NCBI GenBank assembly: GCA_934646185.1
Contig: CAKUEH010000009.1
Span: 16,260-80,259 of the forward strand
Origin: an uncultured Oscillospiraceae bacterium
GTDB lineage: Bacteria; Bacillota; Clostridia; Oscillospirales; Oscillospiraceae
Reading direction: 5' to 3'
Length of the DNA: 64,000 bases
Part shown: positions 22,645 through 31,788 of the stretch, piece by piece
Numbering within the stretch: position 1 is the first letter of the stretch
Layout of the letters: the number at the start of each line of letters is the position of its first letter
Position numbers and translations under genes: made by a program
The notes under the pieces: generated by a model
Databases searched by the model: none
Told to the model about the DNA's origin: nothing
Seen by the model: only the letters and a program-made list of their open reading frames with translations

Positions 22645-24486
22645 CTACGATTCCTCCCTGTGTGTGCGTTCGTATTGCCTGATCTCGTTTAAAAAGTCTG
22701 CGCCGTAGCGCTCGGCCTTGACATGGCCGACGCCGGACACCTCCAGCAGCTCCTGCATGGAGCCGGGCCGCTTCGCGGCCATATCCAGAAGCGTTGCGTT
22801 GGAAAAAATGATATAGGCCGGGACGTGCTGCTCCTGCGCGACGCGGAAGCGCAGCGCCTTCAATGCGGCGAGGAGCGGATCGTCCGCCCTGGGCACCGCC
22901 GTCTTTTTCTTCGGCCCCGGCTCCTGGATGGGCGAACGGCGGACGCGCGCGAGCACCTGTTCGCCGGAAAACAGCACGCCCGCCGCCTTCGGCGTCGTGT
23001 CGATCCCGCCGTGGACGGGATCCGTCTCCAGATATCCTTCGCGTTCGAGCAGCTCAATCCAGTCCCGGATCTGCGTGCGCGGGACCGCGTGCATCAGCCC
23101 ATAGGTCGGCAGCGCGTCGAGCCCCAGCTCCCGCACGCGCGCCGACCGGCCTCCGTACAGCGTCTGGCTCAGAACCGTCATGCCCACGCAGTAGCCGAGC
23201 CGGTTCCGCGCGCGCACGACGCAGGACAGGATCATCTGCGCCTCGCGCGTCAGATCCCGCGTCTCGAATTCCGCCTGACAGTTTCCGCAGTTGCCGCAGG
23301 TTTTTTCGTGCGGCTGCCCGAAATAGTCCAGAATATACCCGCGCAGGCAGCTTTGCGTTTTGCAGTAGCCCGTCATGACCTCCAGCCGGGCCAGATCCTG
23401 CGCCTGCACGATCTGCCGCTCTTCGTCGCTCAGCTCCTCGTTTTCCGAGGAATTGAAGATCAGAAATTTTACCGTTGTGACGTCGCCGGAGGAAAACAGC
23501 AGAATGCAGTCGGCAGGAGAACCGTCGCGCCCCGCGCGGCCGGCCTCCTGATAATACGCCTCCAGACTCTTGGGCATATTATAATGGATGACATAGGAGA
23601 CGTTTGACTTGTCGATGCCCATGCCGAAGGCGTTGGTCGCGGCCATGACGGGGCTGCGGTCGCAGATGAACGCCTCCTGATTTTCCCGGCGTTCTTCGGC
23701 GTCCAGTCCCGCGTGATAGCGCGTGGCGGCGAAGCCCGCCTCCCGCAGAAAGCCGCAGACCTGTTCGACCGACTTGCGCGTGGCGCAGTAGACGATGCCG
23801 CTCTTGTCCCGGCGCTCGGAGAGCAACTGCAAAAGCGCGGCGCGCTTATCCTTCGGGCGCAGTACGTCAAAGCGGAGATTGGGCCGGTCAAAGCCGGTCA
23901 CGACCGTCTCCGGCTCGCGCAGCTGCAAAATGCGGACAATATCGGCGCGCACCTGCGCGGTAGCCGTCGCGGTAAAGGCTGCGACGGCCGGGCGGCGCGG
24001 GAGCTGCTGCAAAAAATCAACGATCTTTAAATAGCTGGGCCGAAAATCCTGGCCCCACTGGGAAATGCAGTGCGCTTCGTCGACGGCGATGAGCGGGAGC
24101 TCGAGCTCCTGCGCGAGCGCGCAGAAGCCATCGGTCAGCAGCCGCTCGGGCGCGACGTAGAGCAGCTTATACGCGCCATAGCGCGCGTCCCGATATGCCT
24201 CGCGCAGCTCGTCCATGCTCATGGCGCTGTTGATGCACCCGGCGGGGATCCCCGCGTTCCGCAGCGCCATGACCTGATCCTTCATCAGCGAGATCAGCGG
24301 CGAGACGACGAGCGTCAGACCCGGCAGCAGCAGAGCGGGCAGCTCATAGCAGAGGCTTTTTCCGCCGCCCGTCGGCATGACGCCGAGCGCGTCGCGCCCG
24401 GAAAGGACTGCGTCGATCAGCGTCTGCTGCCCCGCGCGGAATGCGGAAAATCCAAAAAACTGCCGCAGCGCCGCGATCTTGTCCAT
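22645..24486 (-). CDS. recQ: ATP-dependent DNA helicase RecQ
   Basis: 613 residues, complete. It unwinds DNA 3'-5' in repair and recombination. Motif I is MPTGGGKSLCYELPALL, motif II VDEAHCISQWG, and motif VI QEAGRAGRDG. The zinc-binding subdomain reads CLRGYILDYFG...CGNCGNC. A winged-helix region follows and a C-terminal HRDC domain closes the protein (ending near VSGVGHVKAERYG). First gene of a minus-strand cluster running recQ, GNAT, exonuclease-like, M16 protease. AAGGAGGGCGGGCGC precedes the ATG. Confidence 0.97.
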   Translation of the reverse strand: MDKIAALRQFFGFSAFRAGQQTLIDAVLSGRDALGVMPTGGGKSLCYELPALLLPGLTLVVSPLISLMKDQVMALRNAGIPAGCINSAMSMDELREAYRDARYGAYKLLYVAPERLLTDGFCALAQELELPLIAVDEAHCISQWGQDFRPSYLKIVDFLQQLPRRPAVAAFTATATAQVRADIVRILQLREPETVVTGFDRPNLRFDVLRPKDKRAALLQLLSERRDKSGIVYCATRKSVEQVCGFLREAGFAATRYHAGLDAEERRENQEAFICDRSPVMAATNAFGMGIDKSNVSYVIHYNMPKSLEAYYQEAGRAGRDGSPADCILLFSSGDVTTVKFLIFNSSENEELSDEERQIVQAQDLARLEVMTGYCKTQSCLRGYILDYFGQPHEKTCGNCGNCQAEFETRDLTREAQMILSCVVRARNRLGYCVGMTVLSQTLYGGRSARVRELGLDALPTYGLMHAVPRTQIRDWIELLEREGYLETDPVHGGIDTTPKAAGVLFSGEQVLARVRRSPIQEPGPKKKTAVPRADDPLLAALKALRFRVAQEQHVPAYIIFSNATLLDMAAKRPGSMQELLEVSGVGHVKAERYGADFLNEIRQYERTHREES

Positions 24487-24689
24487 GCGCCCGCCCTCCT
24501 TCGCCTTTTTTCTACATTATATCAGCCCCGGCGCGCATTGACAAGTGCGGAAGCGCGCCGCGGAACGCGCGCCCTTTGCGGAAACGGAACGCGCGAAGCC
24601 GCCGCGTTCCCGCCTGCATATTTCTCCTGCGCATGCAAACAATAGCTTTGGAACCAGTACAAAACGAAAGGCATTGGAGGAGCTTATTT

Positions 24690-25232
24690 ATGAAAGCAAC
24701 AGGCATTGTCCGGCGTATCGACGACCTTGGCCGCGTCGTGATCCCCAAGGAGATCCGCCGCACCCTGAGGATCCGCGAGGGCGACCCGCTGGAGATCTAT
24801 ACGGAGAAGGACGGCGAGGTGATCTTCAAGAAATACTCGCCGATGGGAGATCTGGGGGAGTTCGCGGGGCAGATCTGTGAATCGATCGGGAAAAACACCG
24901 GGTATATCGCGGCGGTCTGTGACCGGGACGCGATCATTGCGGTACACGGCGTGCAGAAGCGGGAGCTTCTGGACAAGCGCTGCTCGCAGGAGCTCGAGCA
25001 GCTCATGGAGCTGCGGCGCAGCTACTGCTATCAGGACGGCGATCTGCCTGTCCGGCCGACGGACGCGTCCGACCGTTACCGCGTCGGCGCCGCGGCCCCT
25101 ATCGTGACCGAGGGCGATCTGATGGGCTGCGTGCTGATTCTGAGCGAGGACGGCGCGCCTGCTCTCGACGAGGCGGAGCAGCGGCTCGTGCAGACCGTCG
25201 CGGGCTTTCTGGGGCGGCAGATGGAGAGCTGA
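24690..25232 (+). CDS. spoVT: stage V sporulation protein T (AbrB-type regulator)
   Basis: 180 residues. The N-terminal swapped-hairpin AbrB domain (MKATGIVRRIDDLGRVVIPK then EIRRTLRIREGDPLEIY) is joined to a C-terminal GAF-like domain (about 60-178), the SpoVT layout. It tunes sigma-G-dependent genes in the forespore. The ATG at 24690 has GGAGG 9 bases upstream; the frame upstream is an open extension. It is monocistronic, followed by a strong terminator. No clear sigma G promoter could be fixed. Confidence 0.94.
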   Translation: MKATGIVRRIDDLGRVVIPKEIRRTLRIREGDPLEIYTEKDGEVIFKKYSPMGDLGEFAGQICESIGKNTGYIAAVCDRDAIIAVHGVQKRELLDKRCSQELEQLMELRRSYCYQDGDLPVRPTDASDRYRVGAAAPIVTEGDLMGCVLILSEDGAPALDEAEQRLVQTVAGFLGRQMES

Positions 25233-25235
25233 AAG

Positions 25236-25270
25236 ATCAGGCAGGGAAGCGGTTCCCTGCCTGATTTTTA
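25236..25270 (+). terminator. terminator after spoVT
   Basis: ATCAGGCAGGGAA pairs with TTCCCTGCCTGAT around a 4-base loop and is followed by TTTTA. Confidence 0.88.
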
Positions 25271-25307
25271 CGCTGCAGAAAAAATAGTGGCGAAGCGGCG
25301 GAAAATC

Positions 25308-25316
25308 TGTTATACT
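25308..25316 (+). promoter_or_regulatory. extended -10 promoter for holB
   Basis: CTGTTATACT includes TATACT (25311-25316) with an upstream TGN. It lies about 40 bases before the holB start. No clear -35 is seen. Confidence 0.45.
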
Positions 25317-25358
25317 ATGATATAAGGCGAAGTATAGGCCGAGAAAGGAACACCGAAC

Positions 25359-26315
25359 ATGGACTTTACCGGCTTTCTGGGAAATGACGCCGTCAAGACG
25401 CGCCTGAGCGGCGCGTTTGCCAGCGGACGTGTGGCGCACAGCTATCTGATCTGTGGGCCTGTGGGCTCCGGCAAGCATACGCTTGCGCGGCTGCTCGGCG
25501 CGGCGATGCAGTGCGAGGGCCGCGGCGGGAAGCTCCCGTGCGGCGTCTGCTCCGGCTGCCGAAAGGCGTTTGAGGGCGTACACCCGGATATCATCACCGT
25601 CGACGACCCCGACCACAAGGCCATGACCGTCGACCCCATCCGCGCGGCCAGAAGCGACATGTTCATCCGGCCGAACGAAGGAAAGCGCAAGATCTATGTC
25701 ATTCCGCGCGGGCAGGATATGAACGAGTCCGCGCAGAACGCGCTGCTGAAAATTCTGGAAGAGCCGCCGGATTACGGCGTGTTTCTGATCCTGTCGACCA
25801 ACGCCGAGCGGCTCCTGCCCACCATCCGCAGCCGCTGCGCGGAGCTGCAGCTCGGCCCCGTGGAGCAGAGCGAGGCGATGCCGTTTCTGCGGAAGCATGC
25901 GCCGGACAAGCCCGACGGCGTCCTGCGCGCGGCATATCTGCGCGCGGGCGGCTTTCTGGGCCAGGCGCTGACGCTTTTGCAGGACGCGGAGGACGAGCCG
26001 TTCGTCCGGCAGTTTGCCGCGGCCTATGCCGCGCGCGACCGGATGGCGCTGCTGCGCGTCCTTCTGCCGATGGAAAAGGCGAAGCGGGAGCAGCTGCTTC
26101 CCGCGCTGCAGCAGCTGCGCGCGTGCATCTGCGGCGCGCTTGCGCAGAGGAGCGGACTGGAAGCCGCGTCGGAAAGCGCCGCGCAGATCGTCGCCAGCCG
26201 CTCCGGCTCAGAGCTCATACAGGCGTCCGACAGCATACAGGCTGCCATTGACGCGCTGGCCGCCAACGCATCCGCGGGCGCGGTTGTCGGCTATCTCGCG
26301 ATGAAGCTGCGCTGA
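25359..26315 (+). CDS. holB: DNA polymerase III delta prime subunit
   Basis: 318 residues. AAA+ clamp-loader subunit. Walker A is ICGPVGSGKHTLARLL at about residues 31-46, the zinc-binding cysteines are CGVCSGC near 62-68, and the arginine-finger region is LPTIRSRC (sensor SRC). NALLKILEEPP is the typical delta-prime/gamma segment. AGAAAGGAACACCGAAC precedes the ATG. The ricT gene begins 56 bases later on the same strand, the usual order in Firmicutes (holB-yaaT). Confidence 0.95.
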   Translation: MDFTGFLGNDAVKTRLSGAFASGRVAHSYLICGPVGSGKHTLARLLGAAMQCEGRGGKLPCGVCSGCRKAFEGVHPDIITVDDPDHKAMTVDPIRAARSDMFIRPNEGKRKIYVIPRGQDMNESAQNALLKILEEPPDYGVFLILSTNAERLLPTIRSRCAELQLGPVEQSEAMPFLRKHAPDKPDGVLRAAYLRAGGFLGQALTLLQDAEDEPFVRQFAAAYAARDRMALLRVLLPMEKAKREQLLPALQQLRACICGALAQRSGLEAASESAAQIVASRSGSELIQASDSIQAAIDALAANASAGAVVGYLAMKLR

Positions 26316-26371
26316 GCGCGGAACCTGAAATTTTACCTTGCCGCAGACGCTGCGGCAGATTGGAGAGAACC

Positions 26372-27841
26372 ATGCAAGAACAGATCCCCGACACCGTTCT
26401 GGAGCAGCAGACCGCTGCGGCAGAAGCGGAAGAGCAGGCACAGGCGCCTGCGGAAGATACACAGCAGCCGGCGGAGGCCGCCGCGCCTGCAAAGGAGGAA
26501 GCGCCCGCCCGGCCGGAAGAGCCCGCCGCCGTTACCGTTGTGGATATCCGCTTCCGCAATAACGCGAAATCCTATTATTTTGACCCCGCAGGACTGACGC
26601 TGCAGGCCGGCGCGCACGTCATCATCGACACGGCGCGCGGAGACGAATTCGGCGTCTGCGCGGCGGGCAACCACCCGGTCAAGCCGCGCGAGCTGGTGCT
26701 GCCGCTGCGCAAGGTCCTGCGCGCGGCGACTGAGCAGGACGAGCGCACGAACGCGGAAAATCAGGAAAAGGAAAAGAAAGCCTTTGAGATCTGCCAGCAG
26801 AAGATCGCCGCGCACGGGCTGGAAATGCAGCTCGTCTCGGCGGAGTGCGCCTTTGACGGCAGCAAGCTGCTGTTCTTCTTCACGGCGGACGGCCGCGTCG
26901 ATTTCCGCGAGCTGGTCAAGGATCTTGCCTCCGTGTTCCGCACCCGCATCGAGCTGCGGCAGATCGGCGTGCGCGACAAGGCCAAGATGGTCGGCGGACT
27001 TGGCATCTGCGGCCGGCCCTTCTGCTGCAAGGAATTCCTCGACGATTTCCAGCCCGTTTCCATCAAGATGGCCAAGACGCAGAATCTCAGCCTGAACCCG
27101 ACGAAGATCTCCGGCACGTGCGGCAGGCTCATGTGCTGCCTGAAATACGAGCAGGAGGCCTATGAGGATCTCATCAAGACCGCGCCGAAGATGGAATCCT
27201 TCGTCGACACGCCCGACGGACGCGGGACGGTCATTGAGGTCAACCTCCTGCGCCAGAGCGTCAGAGTCCGCATGGAGGATCATCCGGAGACCATCGGTAC
27301 GTATAAAAACACGGATATCTATGTCCTGCGCAGCGGAAAGGCCCGCAAAAACGATCCGCCGATCCCGCGCGATCTTGCGCCCATTTCCTCCAAGCCGCGC
27401 CCGGTGCAGAAAAAGGAAGCCTTTTTCGAGGAGCTGCCGGAGGTCATTTATCCGGATGCGGTCGCTGTGATCGAGCAGGAGCCGCAGCAGACGCCGGAGA
27501 CCGTGGGCGAAGAACCCGGCAAGAGCACAAACAGGCGCCGCCGCCGCGGCGGACGCCGCACAAAACCGGCAGGGGAGCGCCCGCAGGAGACGCCCGCGTC
27601 GGAAAAGCCCGCGCCTGCGCCCAAAGAGCAGCCGCGGACCGACGCGCCCCGCAGAGACCGCCCCAAAAAGGAGCGCCCGCCCCAGCAGGACAAACCCGAG
27701 CGAAAGCCCGCCCCGCAGAAGGAGCGCCCGGAAAAAGCGGAAGCGTCCCCCGACGGCCAGCCCAAGCCCCGCCGCCGCAGACGCCGCAGCGGAGGCCCCA
27801 GAAAGCCGTCCGGCGAGGGTCAGCCGCCGAAAGCAGAATAA
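26372..27841 (+). CDS. ricT: RicT/YaaT (PSP1) stage 0 sporulation protein with long basic tail
   Basis: 489 residues from ATG 26372, 10 bases after TTGGAGAG (the TTG at 26360 would absorb that site). An Ala/Glu/Gln-rich N-terminal stretch of about 50 residues precedes the PSP1 core (about 52-315). The core holds the cysteine set GGLGICGRPFCCKEF and ISGTCGRLMCCLKYE, which in the RicA-RicF-RicT complex helps bind iron-sulfur clusters; that complex promotes mRNA maturation by RNase Y in Bacillus. The last ~150 residues are low-complexity, with RRRRGGRR and RRRRRR clusters, absent from the ~275-residue Bacillus protein and suggesting RNA binding. Confidence 0.92.
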   Translation: MQEQIPDTVLEQQTAAAEAEEQAQAPAEDTQQPAEAAAPAKEEAPARPEEPAAVTVVDIRFRNNAKSYYFDPAGLTLQAGAHVIIDTARGDEFGVCAAGNHPVKPRELVLPLRKVLRAATEQDERTNAENQEKEKKAFEICQQKIAAHGLEMQLVSAECAFDGSKLLFFFTADGRVDFRELVKDLASVFRTRIELRQIGVRDKAKMVGGLGICGRPFCCKEFLDDFQPVSIKMAKTQNLSLNPTKISGTCGRLMCCLKYEQEAYEDLIKTAPKMESFVDTPDGRGTVIEVNLLRQSVRVRMEDHPETIGTYKNTDIYVLRSGKARKNDPPIPRDLAPISSKPRPVQKKEAFFEELPEVIYPDAVAVIEQEPQQTPETVGEEPGKSTNRRRRRGGRRTKPAGERPQETPASEKPAPAPKEQPRTDAPRRDRPKKERPPQQDKPERKPAPQKERPEKAEASPDGQPKPRRRRRRSGGPRKPSGEGQPPKAE

Positions 27842-27843
27842 CA

Positions 27844-27888
27844 GAAACCCCGGCCAGCCGCTCGTTCGCGGCAGGCCGGGGTTTTTAC
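27844..27888. terminator. bidirectional terminator between ricT and nth
   Basis: AAACCCCGGCC...GGCCGGGGTTTTT with an inner GCCGC/GCGGC stem lies between the convergent genes. Confidence 0.88.
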
Positions 27889-27892
27889 AGGC

Positions 27893-28528
27893 TCATGCGC
27901 CCGTGAAGCTCTTGCAGTACGGAGCCAGACAGCATTTCCCGCATTCCGGTCTGCGTGCCGCGCAGACCGCGCGGCCGTGCAGAACCAGCCGGTGGCAGAA
28001 ATCGGACGATTCCTCCGGCGGCAAAATCGCGCGCAGCTGCTGCTCGACCTTTGCCGGGTCTTTCCCGCTGGCAAGGCCCAGCAGATTGCAGATGCGGATG
28101 CAGTGCGTGTCGCAGACGACCGAGCCGGGCGTTTTATAAATATCGCCCAGCAGCAGATTCGCCGTCTTCCGGCCCACGCCCGGCAGGCGCAGAAGCTCCT
28201 CCATCGTGCCGGGGACCCTTCCGCCGTACTCGTCCCGCAGCATCCGGCAGGCCAGCACGATATCCTCGGCCTTGTGCTTGTAGAAGCCGCAGGAGTGGAC
28301 ATAGCCCTCGACCTCGGCCACATCGGCCTCCGCAAATGCGTCCAGCGTCGGATAGCGCGCGAAGAGTGCGGGCGTGACCAGATTGACCCGCGCGTCCGTA
28401 CACTGCGCGGACAGGCGCACCGCGATCATCAACTCGTAATCCTTCTCATACTGCAGCGCGCAGAGCGCGTCCGGGTATTCCTGCTTCAGCGCGGCAATGA
28501 TCCCGGCCACGCGTTCGGCTGTTTCCAT
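27893..28528 (-). CDS. nth: endonuclease III
   Basis: 211 residues. Base-excision DNA glycosylase/AP lyase for oxidised pyrimidines. The helix-hairpin-helix is LPGVGRKTANLLLGDIY, with the catalytic lysine, and the catalytic aspartate lies in VVCDTHCIR. The C-terminal 4Fe-4S loop is C-x6-C-x2-C-x5-C (CAARRPECGKCCLAPYC). Length matches the family. GGGAGGGACAAACGC precedes the ATG. It is divergent from rarA. Confidence 0.96.
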   Translation of the reverse strand: METAERVAGIIAALKQEYPDALCALQYEKDYELMIAVRLSAQCTDARVNLVTPALFARYPTLDAFAEADVAEVEGYVHSCGFYKHKAEDIVLACRMLRDEYGGRVPGTMEELLRLPGVGRKTANLLLGDIYKTPGSVVCDTHCIRICNLLGLASGKDPAKVEQQLRAILPPEESSDFCHRLVLHGRAVCAARRPECGKCCLAPYCKSFTGA

Positions 28529-28598
28529 GCGTTTGTCCCTCCCGTGAGTTTCTTTTGTCGTATTGTATCATAAATGCACCGGAAAGGGAACCGCCCGC

Positions 28599-28627
28599 TT
28601 GTATTTGGCAGCAAAAACCGGTATAAT
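28599..28627 (+). promoter_or_regulatory. promoter for rarA
   Basis: TTGTAT (28599-28604), 17 bases, TATAAT (28622-28627), 32 bases before the rarA start. Confidence 0.75.
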
Positions 28628-28658
28628 ACGTTCAAATCTAAAAAAGGAGGCGGGCGAT

Positions 28659-29918
28659 ATGTATCAGCCCCTCGCGGACGCGCTTCGTCCGCAGGAATTG
28701 TCCGACGTCTGCGGCCAGCAGCATATTCTAGGAGAAAACGGCCTGCTGCGCCGCATCATCGAGAGCGGCTCCGTGCCGAACATGATCTTCTACGGCCCCT
28801 CCGGCACGGGCAAGACGACGGTCGCGAACCTGATCGCAAAAAAGACGCAGCGAAAATTGTGCAAGCTCAACGCGACGACCGCGTCCTCTGCCGACATCAA
28901 GGAGATCTACGCCCAGCTCGATACGTTCCTCGCGCCGAACGGCGTGCTGCTGTATCTGGACGAGATCCAGTATTTCAACAAAAAGCAGCAGCAGACGCTG
29001 CTGGAATACATCGAAAACGGCAAGATCACGCTCATCGCGTCCACGACGGAAAACCCGTATTTTTACGTCTACAACGCCATTTTGTCGCGCTCGACGGTGT
29101 TTGAATTCAAGCCTGTGGAAAAGGACGAGGCGCAGCGCGCGGTCAGCCGGGCGCTCAATTATCTCGAGTCGCGCGACAGCGTGACCATCCTGCCGGAGCC
29201 CGGCGTGAAGGAGCATATCGCGCAGTCCTGCGGCGGTGATATCCGCAAAGCGCTCAACGCCGTGGAATTTCTCTATACGGCCACGCGGCCCGAAAACGGC
29301 GTCGTCAGGCTCACCATGGCCGACGCGAAGCAGGTCTCGCAGCGTTCGGCCATGCGCTATGACAAGTCCGGCGACGATCATTATGACGATCTTTCCGCGC
29401 TCATGAAGTCCATCCGCGGCTCCGACCCGGACGCCGCCGTGCATTATCTGGCCCGGTTTTTGGAGGCGGGCGATCTGCCGTCCGCCTGCCGCCGCATTCT
29501 GTGCTCCGTGGCGGAGGATATCGGCCTTGCCTACCCGCAGGCCATCCCCATCGTCAAGGCCTGCGTCGACAGCGCGCTGCAGCTGGGCCTTCCCGAGGCG
29601 CGTCTGCCGCTGGCCGACGCGGTGATTTTGCTTGCCACGGCCCCGAAGTCCAACTCCGGCTGCATGGCCATCGACGCCGCTATCGCCGATGTGAAGGCAG
29701 GCAGGACCGGCCCCGTCCCGCGCGAGCTGCAGAACGTCCACGCCGACGGCACGGGCTTCGAGCGCGACCAGGGCTATCTCTACCCGCACAATTTCCCGAA
29801 CCACTGGGTCCGGCAGCAGTACCTCCCCGACGTGATCCGGGACCGCGTCTATTATACCTACGGCGACAACAAAACCGAACAGGCCGCCAAACGCTATTGG
29901 GACGAGATCAAGAAATGA
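28659..29918 (+). CDS. rarA: replication-associated recombination protein RarA (MgsA)
   Basis: 419 residues. AAA+ ATPase related to clamp loaders that acts at stalled replication forks. Walker A is FYGPSGTGKTTVAN at about residues 44-57 and Walker B LLYLDEIQYFNKKQQ. The C-terminal MgsA domain ends with HNFPNHWVRQQYLPD, a family signature. ATG 28659 has AAAAGGAGG 8 bases upstream. It stands alone behind a good sigma A promoter. Confidence 0.95.
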   Translation: MYQPLADALRPQELSDVCGQQHILGENGLLRRIIESGSVPNMIFYGPSGTGKTTVANLIAKKTQRKLCKLNATTASSADIKEIYAQLDTFLAPNGVLLYLDEIQYFNKKQQQTLLEYIENGKITLIASTTENPYFYVYNAILSRSTVFEFKPVEKDEAQRAVSRALNYLESRDSVTILPEPGVKEHIAQSCGGDIRKALNAVEFLYTATRPENGVVRLTMADAKQVSQRSAMRYDKSGDDHYDDLSALMKSIRGSDPDAAVHYLARFLEAGDLPSACRRILCSVAEDIGLAYPQAIPIVKACVDSALQLGLPEARLPLADAVILLATAPKSNSGCMAIDAAIADVKAGRTGPVPRELQNVHADGTGFERDQGYLYPHNFPNHWVRQQYLPDVIRDRVYYTYGDNKTEQAAKRYWDEIKK

Positions 29919-29925
29919 ACCTGCT

Positions 29926-29998
29926 CAAAAGGCTTCCCTTGGGCGCAAGGGAAGTTGTCAGCAAAGCTGACTGAAGGGATTCGAACGTCGCAAATTCT
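29926..29998. repeat. Family A repeat, right half reversed
   Basis: AAAAGGCTTCCCTTGGGCGC and AAGGGAAG form the outer hairpin, GTCAGC/GCTGAC the inner, then CTGAAGGGATTCGAACG. It follows the rarA stop codon by 8 bases. Confidence 0.8.
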
Positions 29999-30111
29999 GG
30001 TACACTCCCAAATACACACAGTCCTGGTGGGGGCACTCTTGCTCCGTCTGGCAGAAAGCAGCGAGTTTTCGGAAGTTTACGGCAAATCCGTATGCACGAC
30101 CATATTCCAAT

Positions 30112-30215
30112 GTAGGGGCGGACGCCTCTGTCCGCCCGCAGGATGCAGTGTTTTTTGCGGAAATTCACGGAAAATTCGGAACATTTACAGGGCCGACAGA
30201 GTCGTCGGCCCCTAC
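30112..30215. repeat. Family B element
   Basis: The left end is GTAGGGGCGGACGCCTCTGT with hairpin GGCGGAC/GTCCGCC; the right end GGGCCGACAGAGTCGTCGGC is followed by CCCTAC, with hairpin GGCCGAC/GTCGGCC. The two ends differ in sequence, yet each pairs with itself. Confidence 0.85.
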
Positions 30216-30219
30216 AGGC

Positions 30220-30246
30220 AAGACCGCCGGCTGAGCCGGCGGTCTT
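30220..30246. terminator. hairpin at the serpin 3' end
   Basis: AAGACCGCCGGC and GCCGGCGGTCTT form a 12-bp stem with a TGA loop. It is 14 bases past the serpin stop on the minus strand. No long T run. Confidence 0.6.
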
Positions 30247-30260
30247 GATGCGTATTTCGC

Positions 30261-31631
30261 TTATTCCGGCTGATTGACCAGTCCGACGAACAGCGGCAGG
30301 CCGTCGATGCCGGTGATGGCGAAGACGAACGGCTCGTCGAGCGTGAAGTCGACCTTCTCCTCCGGCAGCATGATCGCGGTCTCCGCGGGGGCGAGCACGG
30401 TATAGGCCGCGGCCTCGCAGCCGTCCTCGTCGATCTTGACGCGCGCGGCGTGTTTTGCCTGCGTGAGGGCGATGCCGCCCTCGTTCGCGGTCGTGAGCGG
30501 CGTGAAATCAGCCTTCATGCCGTCCAGCACATCCGTCATGCCGAGCTGCGCCAGCGTGTCCAGAAGATCCAGATCGGATGAAACATCAAATTTCGGCAGG
30601 CTCAGGTTGACGGTCGCGGACTGCGTCTGCGACCACTCGCCGTTTGCCAGCAAAAAGCCCAGCGCGTCCTCATTCTGCAGCAGCGCGGCAGCGTCCGTGC
30701 CCTCGTCCGGCTTCAGCAGCCACATCCGGCCGCTGTTCTGCAGCGAGAGCCCGAGGGCCGAAAAGCCGTCGCCGTAATACACGGTGTTATACTCGCTGCT
30801 GTGCATGAAATCGACGGTCACATCGCCGTCCGGCGCGTGGAACACGTCCTGCGCAGTCGCGCCGTCGTAGAAGCTATCGCTCCACGGCGCGCGGTAGTAG
30901 ATCGTCGACACCAGCGCGATCACCGTATTGGGGTCGAGCTTCAGGCTGTTTGCCTGCTCGGTCAGCAGATCTCCGGTGTGCTCGTTGAGCCAGTCGCGCA
31001 GCATATGATTGTACGCATCGGAGCCCATTTCCCCGGAAAACGCGGAGGCATAATAGTCCTCGCCGAGCGTTTTCAGCGTTTCATCGTTATACGAATATCC
31101 GTTCCGCAGCCAGATGGAGTTCGCAAGCGTGCTCGTGACCAGCCCGTCGTCCCAGCTGTTCTCCGTCCAGAGCTGCGCGGTCTGCTTCTGAAGCGCCTCC
31201 AGAGACTCCGCGCCCAGCGCGTCCAGGATCTGCTGCCGCGTCTGGCCGTCCGTCACGGCGGCCAGCATGGAAAGCGCCATGTACACGTTCAGCGGCGAGC
31301 ACACAAGGTTTTCCTTACCCGCATCCTGCATCAGGGCGGGAATGCCGGTCGTGAACCAGTGGGTCATGGCGGCGGGGTCGGCCAGATCCGCGGTCTTCTC
31401 CTGATAGGCATCGTACCACGCGTCCCAGTCCTTGTTGTATTTCTCGGAATTGAAGCTGCCCGTGCTGCTGATGTAATCCGCCTCGTTCGGATACTGTGCC
31501 ATGGCAGTCTCCGCCGGCGCGGCCAGCTGCGTCGCCGTCGGCTCCTCCGCAGGGGTATCCGGTGCGGCTGCGCAGGCTGCCAGCGAGAGCGCGCACGCGG
31601 CGGCAAGGATCCATGCAAGAAGTTTTTTCAT
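30261..31631 (-). CDS. serpin-family serine protease inhibitor, lipoprotein
   Basis: 456 residues. A lipoprotein signal (LLAWILAAACALSLAAC, lipidated Cys about residue 20) and a linker to about residue 95 precede a complete serpin fold. CSPLNVYMALSMLAAVTDGQT is the N-terminal signature, ALVSTIYYRAPWSDSF matches strand s3A, and LDEPFVFAITG the C-terminal signature. The reactive-loop hinge KIDEDGCEAAAYTVLAPAE has the small residues needed for loop insertion, so it should be inhibitory. The scissile bond cannot be fixed: the loop is about six residues longer than in alpha1-antitrypsin. ATG 31631 is preceded by AAAGGAGAGATCTTTC. Divergent from a GH13 gene. Confidence 0.93.
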   Translation of the reverse strand: MKKLLAWILAAACALSLAACAAAPDTPAEEPTATQLAAPAETAMAQYPNEADYISSTGSFNSEKYNKDWDAWYDAYQEKTADLADPAAMTHWFTTGIPALMQDAGKENLVCSPLNVYMALSMLAAVTDGQTRQQILDALGAESLEALQKQTAQLWTENSWDDGLVTSTLANSIWLRNGYSYNDETLKTLGEDYYASAFSGEMGSDAYNHMLRDWLNEHTGDLLTEQANSLKLDPNTVIALVSTIYYRAPWSDSFYDGATAQDVFHAPDGDVTVDFMHSSEYNTVYYGDGFSALGLSLQNSGRMWLLKPDEGTDAAALLQNEDALGFLLANGEWSQTQSATVNLSLPKFDVSSDLDLLDTLAQLGMTDVLDGMKADFTPLTTANEGGIALTQAKHAARVKIDEDGCEAAAYTVLAPAETAIMLPEEKVDFTLDEPFVFAITGIDGLPLFVGLVNQPE

Positions 31632-31726
31632 GAAAGATCTCTCCTTTATCATAAAATGTAGTCTGCTTTTACAGACGCAGAAAAACGATAGAAGTTGCAC
31701 CCTCTGATTTTATGAAATTTGCCGAC

Positions 31727-31754
31727 TTGCCTTTTTCCATGATTTGTGTACAAT
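31727..31754 (+). promoter_or_regulatory. promoter for the GH13 gene
   Basis: TTGCCT (31727-31732), 16 bases, TACAAT (31749-31754), 35 bases before the start. Confidence 0.5.
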
Positions 31755-31788
31755 ACAGATATAGAATATCGTTTGGGAGGCTGTTTTT

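Noticed and set aside
24600..24680. possible sigma G promoter for spoVT
   Set aside because: GCATA and GCATG boxes are present, but no -10 element at the correct spacing fits well enough to claim.
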